A stretch of DNA of 64,000 nucleotides from Eonycteris spelaea. Its lineage: Eukaryota; Chordata; Mammalia; Chiroptera; Pteropodidae. Of this stretch, positions 24,021 through 34,785 are shown piece after piece. Every line of letters starts with the position of its first letter. The first letter of the stretch is position 1. Below the pieces are notes generated by a model that did not search any database, was not told where the DNA came from, and worked only from the letters and a program-made list of their open reading frames with translations. The stretch spans positions 5,420,501-5,484,500 of the forward strand of contig PUFA01000034.1 in NCBI GenBank assembly GCA_003508835.1. Direction: 5' to 3'. A program made the position numbers and the translations under genes.

Positions 24021-26509
24021 TAAGTGATGTTTACACATTTAATGTTAAAACTAAAATATTTAAGATATATAATGTTTAATTGTTATGATTTCTCCCTTCA
24101 ATGAACTTTTCACAGTAAGTAAACAACTACATGACCTATTGGTAAGAGGCCTTTACTCTAGTTATGTATTTATTATTACTGTTACCTTCTACCTATGGCA
24201 AGTGATTCCTTTTTTCCATTTATCGTAGTGACAAAATTTCTTTTTGAAATAAACGCATTTAGGTTACATAAAGTAAACAGATTTAAAGAAGTTTCTTATA
24301 ATACCGGAGGAAGGCAGATATGACAAAAGTCATGACAGTGGTTTCCTAATAAATGAAGTTGGGAGAATACTGGGCTAGATGATTGCTGAGGTTCCTGCCA
24401 ACTCAGAAATTCTACAGTTTAATCTGATATCTTCTCAAGTATGGCCCTCTAAAGCTCTTGAGTATTAACTGTGAGGTCATAAGTGGGGGGGGGGAAGCCA
24501 TCTCCATATATCTACATACACATCTGTCTGTGCATTATTCATAAATAAATGAGCAAAGCTATACATTTCAAAATAAAATGAAAACGAAATTCTGTGATGA
24601 TCATTATTCATTCTGAACTCCCCAGTCATGTAACATGGAATATGAGATTTACTGGAAATAGAGCATGAAATTGAGATAAAATAAAATATCCTGACAGACT
24701 TATTTTGAACCTGGATGTTCAGTGTCAATCACGTAGATGCAACTTCTGTTTTAGTAAGAAATAGCCTGGAATGAATTTTTCTAATGACATCATAAAGTCC
24801 TAATTTAGTAAGCACTTAGTCCGGAAATTTACTTTTTAACTAAATGAATGGTTTTGGAGCCCTCTCCTTTGAGCTCAGTGCTGGCTTACTTCCACTTGTC
24901 TGGAACTATGTATATTTTTCCATTGTGATCAATGAACTTTTCTTTCATTTGAATTTAAAAACACTAAATATCTCTTGGTTCCATTCATTATTTTCCTCTC
25001 TTCTGTTCAATTTGGAAGAATATCAACATTTTTTAAAGGAAAATCAGGCTTATTAAGGATAATGTTAGCAGCACAGCATGCTAGAAACAGCCATACCTCT
25101 ATACTATACCTTTCCAGAATTCTGTGAGAAGAAATCCAAGGGGCAAGGATCCAGGCACTGAGACAGGTGCATTAAATGATCTTCACTTCTCATTTATATC
25201 TGCCAAATGCCTTCGTGAGCTGGTTTTTTCTTAGGTTTATTAACTTGTCCACGTTGAGTAGGTGACAGATGGTAGAACTGAAATCTACAGAACCGGTCTG
25301 CAGGAAGGGTGCTCAAAGCACCCTGGTCTCCAGCATGTGGTCCGAGGAAGCAACGGGGCAAAGACCAAGAGGCAGGAGATCCCTGGCACTTTTGAGAAAC
25401 AACAGATGGTTTTGTTTGCTAAGTAATGACTAGGGTGGAGGCAGATGAAACTGGATTGGCAGAGGAAGGTCACGAAGGACAGACTTTAGCTTCGAGGAGT
25501 CCTTGTAGAGTTTTGACAAGGATGGTCAAAGATGGCCTTAGAACATTAATTCAGCAGCGGTGTGAAGAAGGCTTTGAAAGGGGAAGAATAGTAGTTGGAG
25601 CTCAATGGCTAGGAAGCTGATATAGTATAGTCCAGCCAGGGAGTGACAGTGAGTGAAATGCCCACAAGTCTCAGGACTCAAGATCTAATGCCTGGTGCCA
25701 AACCTTGTTGCAAACTTGGATAAATCATTGGACCTCACTGGGCTTTGCATCCTAATAGAAATTCAGGAGGACCTAAATTAAGTTAATTTCATACCTATAA
25801 AGACAGAGGTAAGAATGTATGAAGCGTACTTCAGAGACAGAAGTGAAAAAACACAGCAACTAATTGAACGTAAAGGGCGAGAAGGAGAAATCAGAAGACT
25901 GCCAGATTTTCAGCCTAGACACTCAAAGGGTCAACAAAAATAAGAAACACAGGAAGAGGATAAGAGGGCAACTGGAAGTGGCTTTAGAAACATTGATTCT
26001 GAGATGTAATGAGACAGGTTGGATATGTTCAAAAGACCAGCAGAAAGACTAGCTCTTTTTAGAGCCCCAGAATCAGGAAGAGGGCCTCCAGCTGGAGTTC
26101 AGACTTGGAAGCTATTTTCACAGGCAGGAGAGTACATGAGATTGCTTAGGGTCAGACTGTCAAGGGCAGTGAACAATCAGCACCGGCTGCAGCTACACAT
26201 TCTGGAAACACAGAGAACCAGGTTTCAGGCAAAAAGTGTCCAGGGAGGCAGAAATTCAGGGGAGGCCAGGGTAGAAAGGGTTCAAAGAGAAAAGCCTGTC
26301 TGATCAAAGGTTAACGCTCTGCAGAGCTGCTTTATCTAGAAAGCACTAATTCAGAGAGTGGCACTGATAGAAATCAGAAGTTTCAAAGGCAGAGGATGGT
26401 ATCAAAAGGTGTTTGCAAGTTGAAAATATGGTTGAAGGCATTTCTAGGCAAAATGACTTGGGAAACCAACAGAAAGAGAGTAGGTTTTTCCGCCCCCCCC
26501 CCAGGACAG

Positions 26510-26645
26510 TCCACATACCACTTGCATTAGAATCACCTGGGGTGGTATTTAAAAATGGAGGTTTCTGAGCCTCCCTGCAGAACCACTGGATCATAATCTC
26601 TAGGGAGGATGCTCTGAGCATCTTCGTTTCAAACACTGCTCAATA
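26510..26645. mobile_element. hAT-Charlie-type MITE fragment (MER5-like)
   Basis: 'cattagaatcacctggggtg' followed by 'gtatttaaaaatgga' and 'aaccactgga' matches the common MER5-type palindromic MITE. It is diverged. The subfamily is uncertain. Confidence 0.6.
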
Positions 26646-26934
26646 ATTCTTATGGATACAGGCCAGGGTGCTTCGGTGTGTTTTTGAGATGAATGGAGGG
26701 TGTCAGCGGAAAAATATCAAGTGAAGAGATGGGAAAGCTGATGAGAGTAATCCTGGAAAGGCAAAATGGAACCTAGGGTGCCAGCAGAAGTATTAGCCTA
26801 AAAGACTCCACCTGTGTCCAAGGCCATCCTGCTCACTGTGGTGGAGATTCACGCTCAATAGAGCAGCCAGCAAGGTCCCACGAAAAGTTTAGCCTTGTGC
26901 TTCCGCTCTCAGTATAACATATTACCATCTACAG

Positions 26935-27118
26935 TGACAGCCTTGATGCCGAGGTGTACCAGAGGCTGAAGTCTCAACAGAAGACCGAGCCACTGATGAG
27001 GTCCCCAACCTTCCCGCAGCAGCGGGGAGAGCACAGACAGCTGGTCCCAGCTCGCCAATGAGGAAGACAACCCAGACGACACAAGTAGCTTTCTGCAGCT
27101 CAGTGAGCGATCCATGAG
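26935..27118 (+). CDS. SPHKAP: SPHKAP coding exon (inferred exon 8), with two one-base frameshifts
   Basis: The exon is 184 bp where 186 bp is expected from the human protein. It begins (A)G-T GAC AGC CTT = SDSLDAE, continues in a second frame from 26956 as VPEAEVSTEDRATDEVPNLPAA, then in a third frame from 27024 as GESTDSWSQLANEEDNPDDT and SSFLQLSERSM, ending with a split serine codon. The two missing bases lie near 26954-26955 and 27022-27023. The two losses do not restore the frame. The original frame meets TGA within the exon. The acceptor is CATCTACAG/TGACAG and the donor ATGAG/gtacct. The conserved SWxQLANEEDNPDD stretch makes the identity secure. Confidence 0.9.
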
Positions 27119-27852
27119 GTACCTGGTATTCATTTGGCTTCCCAGGGAAACAGGTCTCAGCATGTATTCCAGAAATGCATTTTGAATAGTTCCCTGCCAA
27201 GGGTCCCCAATAGGGCAAAGAAGAAAGCTCCCACTAGGTCAAAGTGCCTGCTTATCAAGATTTGTGCTGAGCGTTATCTTACTATCCAATTATGGCTTCA
27301 ATTACCTTGGCCAAGGTTAAGAGTCAGCTGTGTTCCCTTAAGCCCCCACTAATGTACTCAATGATGACAACTGTGATTTTTTTTTTTTTTATAAGAGCTG
27401 CTATTACACCTGGTGTGTTTGATACTTTCTTTCTGGTTCATTTGTATTTCAGATGCAACCCAGGCTGGGTTTACATGAGGCAAGTGTTTTCCACACTGTG
27501 TTGTGTTGTTTGGCCTGACTGTTCCTCCCTTCTCTCTCCCCTGCCCTCTGTATTGTTGCTTTGGGAAAGCTCACGAGGAGCTATTGCGAGGTCAGGTTTG
27601 ATTAGACCCCAGCCAGTCAGGAGATATAAACTAAAAACTACCCCTCCGTGAGGAGTCTTCACAATTCTGCCCAAAGTCTCATTTGGTTCTGTGCCAACAA
27701 GTCCACAGACTTTTTACAGAGGCCAGTCGAAAAATGGGATTCAGACGCATCTGGGTGTACGGCTCCATGGGAGTTTTACTGCTGGCCGTTCAGTCTGTTG
27801 AGATTTAAGAAAATTTCACAATGTTGAATAACTGATCTAAAATTCCAAAATT

Positions 27853-27905
27853 CAGAAATAAATATCAATTTAAGAGTCCTAGACACAAAGCAATATTCTT
27901 CTGGG
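27853..27905 (+). repeat. Local direct repeat, copy 1
   Basis: This 53-bp segment, beginning CAGAAATAAATATCA, recurs 1,017 bp downstream with four mismatches. It shares the exact core GAGTCCTAGACACAAAGCA. The repeat family is unknown to me. Confidence 0.9.
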
Positions 27906-28869
27906 GGCGAATGGGAGGACCCCTGAGAACAGTGCGAGAAATGTTATGATGTAGAGACAAAAAGCAAAGAGGATTTGAATCTTTGAGCTGAGCAGAAGTT
28001 TATAGGGTTAATTACTTCCAGCGCAGTGTTTGAGTCATCAAATTTCAACCAGTGAATATATTTCGTTCCCCCCGCGAAACCAAAACAGGGATTTGAATCA
28101 CAGGGCATCTAGTTGCTTTCCCATGGGATGTCTAAGCGAAGACTATCCCCTTATGACACACCAGCTCTCCCCTTTTAGAAACTTTGCCTGGAAGGGACAT
28201 CACTGGAAAGTAGAGAAAGTGTGAGGAAACTCAGTGGGTTTGGTGAAATTGGATGCGTTCCATTTTGCAAGTACAGACGAGCCTTAAAAATCAGCTCAAC
28301 TGCACTGCGTTTCAATAAATAAGTTTCAGGCCAGTAACTAGACCATATGTCGATTGTGCAACCTATGACAATAATGCAGTACGTGATGTCTCTTTCTCCA
28401 CGATCCGTAAGGTGGCAGACATTGCTCCTTCCCAAAGATGTTAAGATAAAGGAACTATAAACTTTGGTATTCCCCACCTTCGTGCCTGTGAATTCTGTAG
28501 TCCATAAGAAAACAAGCCAAGTACATATCCTATGGAATGTCCCTCTGAAAAGTCCCCTGAACGGCAAAGGGAAAACGTGCATCCACTGGTTTCTGTCAAA
28601 AGCGAGTAGATAAAGCGCTGCAGTATCTCTGCCAGGCGCATTCTCAGTCAGAAGCACCTTACTTTCTGGGGTTAAACCCCAGCGCCCTTCTGCCAATAGA
28701 TAAACATCCCCGCAGTTTGTAGAATGAGGAAGAGAGTCAAGCTGATTGTCACTAGGTGAGACTTACCAGATGTGACACCACTGTAGAAATTAGAAAAGAT
28801 CGATGGTGGTGAGGACAATGATTGGCTCGAGCCCAGAATGTCTCTTGTTATGTTTTCCCCTCATTCTGT

Positions 28870-28922
28870 CAGAAATAAATATCACTTTAGGAGTCCTAGA
28901 CACAAAGCAGTATTCTTCCGGG
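28870..28922 (+). repeat. Local direct repeat, copy 2
   Basis: This is the second copy of the 53-bp repeat and ends 85 bp before the exon at 29008. Flanking sequence upstream of the two copies is not alike; downstream similarity fades quickly. Confidence 0.9.
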
Positions 28923-29007
28923 ACACGAGGAAGGACAGCGGACCGTCAGTGCCAGCAGGGTGCCCAGTGGTGGAGACGCGTTAATATGTAAACTTTTGCC
29001 TTGTCAG

Positions 29008-29094
29008 CAATGGCAACAGTAGTGCCACTAGCAGTCTTGGCATTACGGACCTGGACATTTATCAGGAAAGCATGCCACCTTCTCCCATGATTCA
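29008..29094 (+). CDS. SPHKAP: SPHKAP coding exon (inferred exon 9), intact
   Basis: This 87-bp exon starts in the third base of a serine codon (AG|C) and encodes NGNSSATSSLGITDLDIYQ then ESMPPSPMI, ending CA at phase 2. It matches human SPHKAP with single substitutions (I-T-D for I-M-D; P for S). The acceptor is TTTTGCCTTGTCAG and the donor TTCA/gtaagt, a strong site. It has no disruption. The serine-rich, proline-containing stretch is probably disordered. Confidence 0.93.
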
Positions 29095-31383
29095 GTAAGT
29101 AGCCGCTGAGATGCAGTGAATGTGAGCCCGCCACTCCACTTCCATCTGGCAGTCCATTGTGGTCATCCAGGTCGTGCCCAGCCCCTGGTCTCATCGTGTG
29201 TGCTCTGCGGTTGGCAGGCATGTGTGGGTCCGTGTCACCAAAGCAGGAACTCAGGCCTAGAGCAGCCTGGCCTACCACCCCCTGCTTTCCGATCACACAT
29301 CTGCCCCCTGTGGTATCATCATTTCAGATCAAGCTTATCCATGTCATTAGAAATATATGTCGTCTTGCCTAGTTGGACACAGAGAAGCGAAAATCCATTT
29401 GCCTTGGACCGTGCCCACCAACGAAGACATCGTTCAATAGGTTATAGCGTGAATGGCTTTTCCCTTACTTACTTGTAGACACCTGAGATTATCACTACTG
29501 AGTGATAATCACAACGCCAAATGGTGCTGTGATATGTCATCCCCACACAGTAACTCCGCTCCCTGCGGTATGAGGACCTTTCAACAGAGCAAGGGGGAAA
29601 AGCACTTAGAGAAGCACTATAAGTGTGACGTGAGATACGGCACGGAAAGAGGGGGCAACCTGACATCAGGATGACATCTGGAGCTTGTGATTCTTCCAGA
29701 AAATTCCATGCATCGACGTCTATTTTTTTTTTTTTTTTTTTTTTACCTCTAACTTAGCTTTCTATTTGTTTGGAGATTTCTGGAATTTCAGAAAAATGAA
29801 AATGAAGTATAGGGCAGAATCTGCTCACTGATCTAGTTCCTCTATTACTCTCTGGCTAAAACATTTTTTGCTTTACCGTGTAATAAGTATCCTACCTGTG
29901 GGAGTTCTCTTCAGTGACTGAAGGTGGCAATGCCTCCTTTCTTATTGTGCAAGGCTGTTATTCACAAGCAGAGAAGAACATACACATTACCTTGGGTTTG
30001 TTTGTTTTATTTTGTTTTTTAAAAGAGAACCAACAAAACAAAACAAATAGAAAAAAAAAAAACCCGACAGTGAGACGAAATTATTTTTCTCCTTCAGGAA
30101 ACATTTGTGAAGCTACTTTTTCCGTCTTACTCAATGTAAAAAGCCTCTGTGGGGTGAGCCTAGGACCCCACAGACAGTATGAATTCAAGGAAAACCAATA
30201 CCACGAGCCACGCACCACAGCACCATACAGCTCTGCACAGCAGAAACACCATAATTCATTTCACTTGTGTCACTCACATAGAGAGCTAACAGAAAATCTA
30301 GACCCCTAGAAAAGTTTCCATTCTTCAATATAATTATAAGGTATGCATGGACAAATGATTTTACTCTCTCTAGGGATAAAGTTACTAGGAATAAAGTTAA
30401 ATTTATCAGCCAGATCTTAGCAGTAACATAAAATATAAGGGAGAATCTTCTCTCATAAAAAAAAATATATATATATATACATTCTTAAGAGCCCCTGTAC
30501 TTTAATTTTCAGACAGGACAAAAATATAGGACAACTATGGGCCTCTCCGAATGGTCACTTCCTCTCAGCTGCTGGGCCATATGTTCTCATTTTGGAAGCA
30601 TTTGCTGAGTCTGTCCACTACATTCAAGGCCCACTAATAAGAACTCATTATAAAAAAAAAACACCTCAAATATGGAATATTACCATGTCTAATGAAATAC
30701 TTCAGTTACGAATCTCTAGTTCTAAACCACCTTCTCCCCACTACATCCTCCAATTAAAAAAAAAAAAAGGCAAAGAAAGAAAAAGAAAAATTTTAACTAA
30801 TTGAAATATTCTTTGTACAGTTTGGGTTCTGCAGTTCATTGATTATCTCCTCTTCTTTCAGATCAAAGAACCATATATATGTAGAAAAAATATTTTCTTA
30901 GGCTAAAATGCACATTTATGTTAGTGTCATAGTTTAGGAAAAAAATTAGTATGTCAAGATGGAAATATATGGTCCTTTAAAGGATGAGTAAAATACAGAA
31001 GGATAAATCCTCACATCAGAACTACCTACATAATCTCTCTCTCCTTGATGATAACCTCTGAAAGTGTATGGAAAGAAGATTGAGGAGAACAGGATTCCTC
31101 TCTCAAGTCTCTAACACCAATTATTCCAACTAAAACTATGCAGTTTATCTGGCCTTTTTGTTTGTTTTGTTTTTTAGGGGCAAAATATTTATTAAAGAGC
31201 CCATAGTCCTATGTTAATAGCCAATTTCATATTTCCCTAGTACTACTTCACCCGATGAAAACGATAAATAAGGAATAAACTTCAGAAGCTTTTAGATAAA
31301 AAAAAAAAGAACCCATCGCCTCATCTTCGATTTACAGCTTCCTCTTCCTAAATATTACCATATACTGTTGTTTTCTCCCAAAG
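29095..31383 (+). other. SPHKAP intron
   Basis: The intron begins GTAAGT and ends TTTTCTCCCAAAG. It holds a T20+ run at about 29720-29743, an imperfect hairpin of T/A-rich arms (30001-30047), a TA run near 30462-30479 and A runs. I found no exon or recognised gene; open frames at about 29116-29478 and 29914-30309 are unsupported. Confidence 0.7.
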
Positions 31384-31436
31384 TGAATTAGTAGAAGAAA
31401 AGGAAATTCTTCACGGGCAGCCAGAACACATAGAGG
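31384..31436 (+). CDS. SPHKAP: SPHKAP coding exon (inferred exon 10), intact
   Basis: This short 53-bp exon encodes (CA|T) H then ELVEEKEILHGQPEHIE and the first base of the next codon. Human SPHKAP has NELVEEKKILKGQSESTE at this point, so the exon is recognisable but somewhat diverged. The acceptor is TCTCCCAAAG/TGAATT and the donor GAGG/gtaagc. The phases (2 in, 1 out) fit both neighbours. It is acidic/charged linker sequence between the disordered region and the C-terminal domain. Confidence 0.9.
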
Positions 31437-31525
31437 GTAAGCCACGTTCCCATAACTTCGACCCACAGTTGTCTGCGGTCTCCCTGCACAAAGCGTAGTA
31501 AGGCTGTGTGGTTGTGTCTCCTCAG
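31437..31525 (+). other. Very short SPHKAP intron (89 bp)
   Basis: The intron lies between two well-supported coding exons, starts GTAAGCC and ends TTGTGTCTCCTCAG. It is near the lower end of mammalian intron sizes, in a gene whose other visible introns are 1.4-10 kb. Confidence 0.9.
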
Positions 31526-31713
31526 AAGGTGCCTCCCAACTGCCAACAGGAGCAGCCGGTGATCGCCAGGGGAGCCTGCTGGTGATCAACTTTGACCTGG
31601 AGCCGGGGCGTCCCGACGCTGAGCTTCGAGCCACTCTGCAGTGGATAGCTGCCTCTGAACTTGGCATCCCCACCATCTACTTTAAGAAATCTCAGGAAAG
31701 CAGAATCGAAAAG
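31526..31713 (+). CDS. SPHKAP: SPHKAP coding exon (inferred exon 11), intact AKAP-like domain
   Basis: This 188-bp exon encodes EGASQLPTGAAGDRQG, then SLLVINFDLEPGRPDAELRA, then TLQWIAASELGIPTIYFKK and SQESRIEK. The second half is nearly identical to human SPHKAP. It forms the start of the C-terminal domain that, to my knowledge, is shared with AKAP11-type proteins. The first 16 residues are more variable. The acceptor is GTGTCTCCTCAG/AAGG and the donor GAAAAG/gtactg; it ends at phase 0. It has no disruption. The strong conservation shows that this part was under selection until recently or still is. Confidence 0.95.
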
Positions 31714-32408
31714 GTACTGTGTTCCACATTTGGATGTCAGTAGAGCTGGTGTCTTTATTGCTGCTGGAAACTCAGTGTGTGTCCAGTTAAAGCGTTTGAA
31801 TTAATTGAAGTTCTTTCTTCTTCACTTTTCACCTTCAAATTATGACCAGATCTTTGAAGACATCCACCTCCATAAATGTAATCATGATTATCATATCTTT
31901 AACCAAGTTTGTCTCAGCTAGTTAGTGACAATGAGAAAGTAAATTAATGAGATGGGAACTTTTCAGAGTCTGGTGTTTTTTTTTTTTTTTAATGTTTCTT
32001 TGCTCAGAAATAAACCTCTTTAAAATACTCATTTAAGTAAAAGGGAAAGGAAAGGATTGATATACACCAGTAACCAAAGTGAGGCCATACTGATATTTAA
32101 AACAGGCCATTGCATGGTGCCAAAAAGAAGGCATTTTTAATTCCCTACCAAACAGGTTTGCATGAGGTAATCTTCCTCATTATCATTCTCCACTTACCAG
32201 AAATATAAAGCTGGGGAAGAGATCCTTGGCCAACATCAAAATTAGTAGCAACGATCGTTCTAATTCCATACCTCTAAGACCTGCCACTAACTGAGGTAGA
32301 ATCTCAATTATTTTAAGGCAGGAATTCACCAGTCCATAAGCTCAATTTTCCATAATTTATAAATAAGCTGCTTTTAAATTTTTTTCAAATTAATAATAAT
32401 GTTGCTAT

Positions 32409-32960
32409 ATTAATTTTCTATTGCTATGGGACAAGCTGCCACAAGTTTGTTCACTTAAATCACCACTACCCAGCTCTGCTGTTAGAAGTTTGGATGGGTT
32501 CTACTGTACTCTCTGCTCAGGGGCGCACTTATGAGGTATAAATCAAGATGTCAGCCTTGCTGGGCACTTATCTGATAATCGTGGGGAGAAACACGTGCCC
32601 AAGTTTGTCTGAGTGGTTGTCCTAATTCAGCTCCTTGTGGTTGTAGGACTTCAATCCCCGTTTCCTACTGGCTGTCAGCTGAAGGCCACTCTCAGCTTCT
32701 AGAAGCTTCCCACATTCCTCATCATGTCACTCCCTCTGGCTTCTCATGCTGACAATCTTACTTCTTCTTCCACCAGAGAAAACTCTTCTATCGGTTTATG
32801 CAATTAAATTAGTTTCACCAGATAGTCCCTAAATTAACTGAGGAATCCCTTTTGCCTTGGAAGGTAACATGATAAGGGCACAATTATCTCATCCTATTCA
32901 TGGGACTGAGGATTAGGGCAGAAAATCTTGGGAGTGTTTTATCCTGCCCTCACTGCTACC
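32409..32960 (-). mobile_element. ERVL-MaLR-type solo LTR, reversed
   Basis: It begins 'attaattttctattgctatg', the reverse complement of the usual MLT1/MST 3' end, and carries 'ctctgctcagggg' and the internal phrases of that family. It is a diverged, non-coding ancient LTR with no internal viral genes. Confidence 0.7.
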
Positions 32961-34240
32961 ATGCATTTTTTGATGTTTTATTGTCACAAAGTACCTCCAC
33001 ATACTCATTATACTTGTTTCTCAACAACCTGTGAGAAGAACAGAATGAATATTATTGTCCCTTTGTGGTTAATGAACAAGTCAGGACTCAGAGAGGCTGG
33101 TCCTTGAGAGAGTCCCCACATAGCGATAGTCACGCTGAGTCCTGGAACCCCACTTTTTCCACAAATATCTCTCAATGGTGTGTCTCTCTCAAGTTAAATT
33201 GCCTTGGAGTTAGTTATAATCTGGATATTTTTAAACCTATAATTATATTCTAATTCTCACTGCCAAAACCTAGCAGCTTGAAAGGAAAGGTCCTTTACCA
33301 TCTTGCCCGTATACCTGGTTATTTGATCAGCTTCCCCATCTTTGCAACACTGGCCAATGGGATTCCCTACTGGAAAAATCGAGGAGGCCTGGTTTATTTT
33401 CCATGCCCTATCCTACTTTGGTATCTCTCTCTCCAATCAATAATTTATATTCCTCTTCATGCCTAGGACTGCATACCATTCTACACCATCCGAATCTAAA
33501 CATTAGCCTATACTTTGTTTGTAAGTACAAGGTGATGAGTCACTCACTATTTGATAAATTCCCTTCTAGCCGGCCTAGTACAAAGGGTAGAATGAAAGAG
33601 CATTTAACCCTTCTCCCCTGCCATATACAATCCCAAAGACCCCTATCATCGGGAAGAAAACAAGAACATTTTAGGAGAAGTACATTCTTAGATTCCTGGG
33701 AAAATGGGAGACAGGTTGTTTCCTACCTTTATCCTAGAGCTCTACCTAGTGCATTGTTTCAGATAGCCTCTTAATCGAGGAGATTTTTCTATAATACCAT
33801 TTTGAAGAAACAGCTTAATGGTCTATGTAAAAATATGCCTCATAAATCCCCATTAGGTGAGAAGACAGGAGTGTATCACTAATACCTTGTTTATGTAAAT
33901 CATGTCCTGGAGTGGGCTGCTGACTGACCTCATAGCAAACCAGGTGCCTTCCTCATTGTTAAGCCTGCCTTGAGAATTACTTCCTTTTTTGAAAGCAGTG
34001 CATAGAACAGAGGAAAGAGAGGAAACAGATGTTGATTACCTTTCTAAGAAAGTGAGGGTCAGAAAAGAGGTAGCTTCACTCTAATCTCTTATTCCATTTT
34101 ATGAGCCAAGTGGTGGAAAAAAATAAAAGAGAAAATGTTGATGGTATTGACTGTTAACCTATTTTAAAAAACACTACCTTCAAGTCTCAGTTTTGAAGAA
34201 GTACAAAGCAAAAGAAGGAAGAATAAGGAGGATTTAGATA

Positions 34241-34582
34241 CTGTCTTAGCCAGCATAGGCCACTATAACAAAACACTATAGATTGAGTGACTTAAACAAC
34301 AGACTTTTATTCATCACAGTTCCAGAGCTTAAAGTCCAAGATGAAGGTGCCAACAGATTTAGTTCCTGGTGGTGACTCTCCTCCCAGAGCAGAGAGAGAT
34401 AGCTCTGGTGTCTCTCCCTCATCATATAAGCACATGAATCTCACCGTGGAAGCTCCTTCCTCATGACCTTATCTAAACCTATTTATCTCCCAAAGACCCC
34501 AGCACCCAATGCTATCACACTGTGTGGTAGGGCTTCAACATATGAATGTTAAGGGAACACCAGCATTCAGTCCATAATATAG
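34241..34582 (-). mobile_element. ERVL-MaLR (MST/MLT1-like) solo LTR, reversed
   Basis: The order of phrases 'actataacaaaacactatag', 'cagttccagagcttaaagtc', 'tcctcatgaccttatctaaa' and 'cttcaacatatgaatgttaa' follows an MST/MLT1 LTR read backwards. It is about 340 bp, old and without coding sequence. Confidence 0.8.
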
Positions 34583-34614
34583 ATACTAAGTCTTTTCATT
34601 TGTAAATGTAAGAA

Positions 34615-34785
34615 ATTGTCTCGAACTGATTCCTTTAGGCACCAGAGTCACTTGGAGAGCTTTTATAGACCCCAATGTGATATGCTCTGGCCAATTAAAT
34701 CAGAATCTCCTCTTGGGATGAATGAAACCCAAGCATCAGGGTTTTCCAAAGTTCCCTGGTGGTTCCCAAGCACAGCCAAGGCTCT
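34615..34785. mobile_element. MER5-like hAT MITE fragment
   Basis: 'caccagagtcacttggagag' through 'aatcagaatctcctcttggg' and 'ggttcccaagcacagc' follow the MER5-type palindromic MITE. It is diverged. Confidence 0.6.

Larger units (their letters stand above)
16842..26934 (+). other. Large SPHKAP intron (10.1 kb)
   Basis: The intron begins GTGAGTGAGTG and ends ATTACCATCTACAG. It holds a MIR-like SINE near 18701-18905, a HAL1/L1 block at about 20500-24020, a hAT MITE fragment near 26510-26645, short A runs, a G10 run at 24484-24493 and a C10 run near 26492-26502. The remainder is AT-rich with no exon I can support; the longest open frames lack splice signals or known similarity. Confidence 0.75.
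27119..29007 (+). other. SPHKAP intron with a local direct repeat
   Basis: The intron runs from GTACCT to a TTTGCCTTGTCAG acceptor. It contains a T run at about 27379-27391 and a 53-bp direct repeat (27853-27905 and 28870-28922). The stretch from about 28000 to 28700 retains clearly more CpG than the surrounding introns. A 173-residue open frame on the minus strand (28175-28696) has no recognisable similarity and is not called. Confidence 0.7.

Noticed and set aside
28175..28696. 173-codon open frame on the minus strand
   Set aside because: It lies within an SPHKAP intron, resembles no protein I know and has no splice or promoter support. It probably reflects the GC/CpG-richer block.
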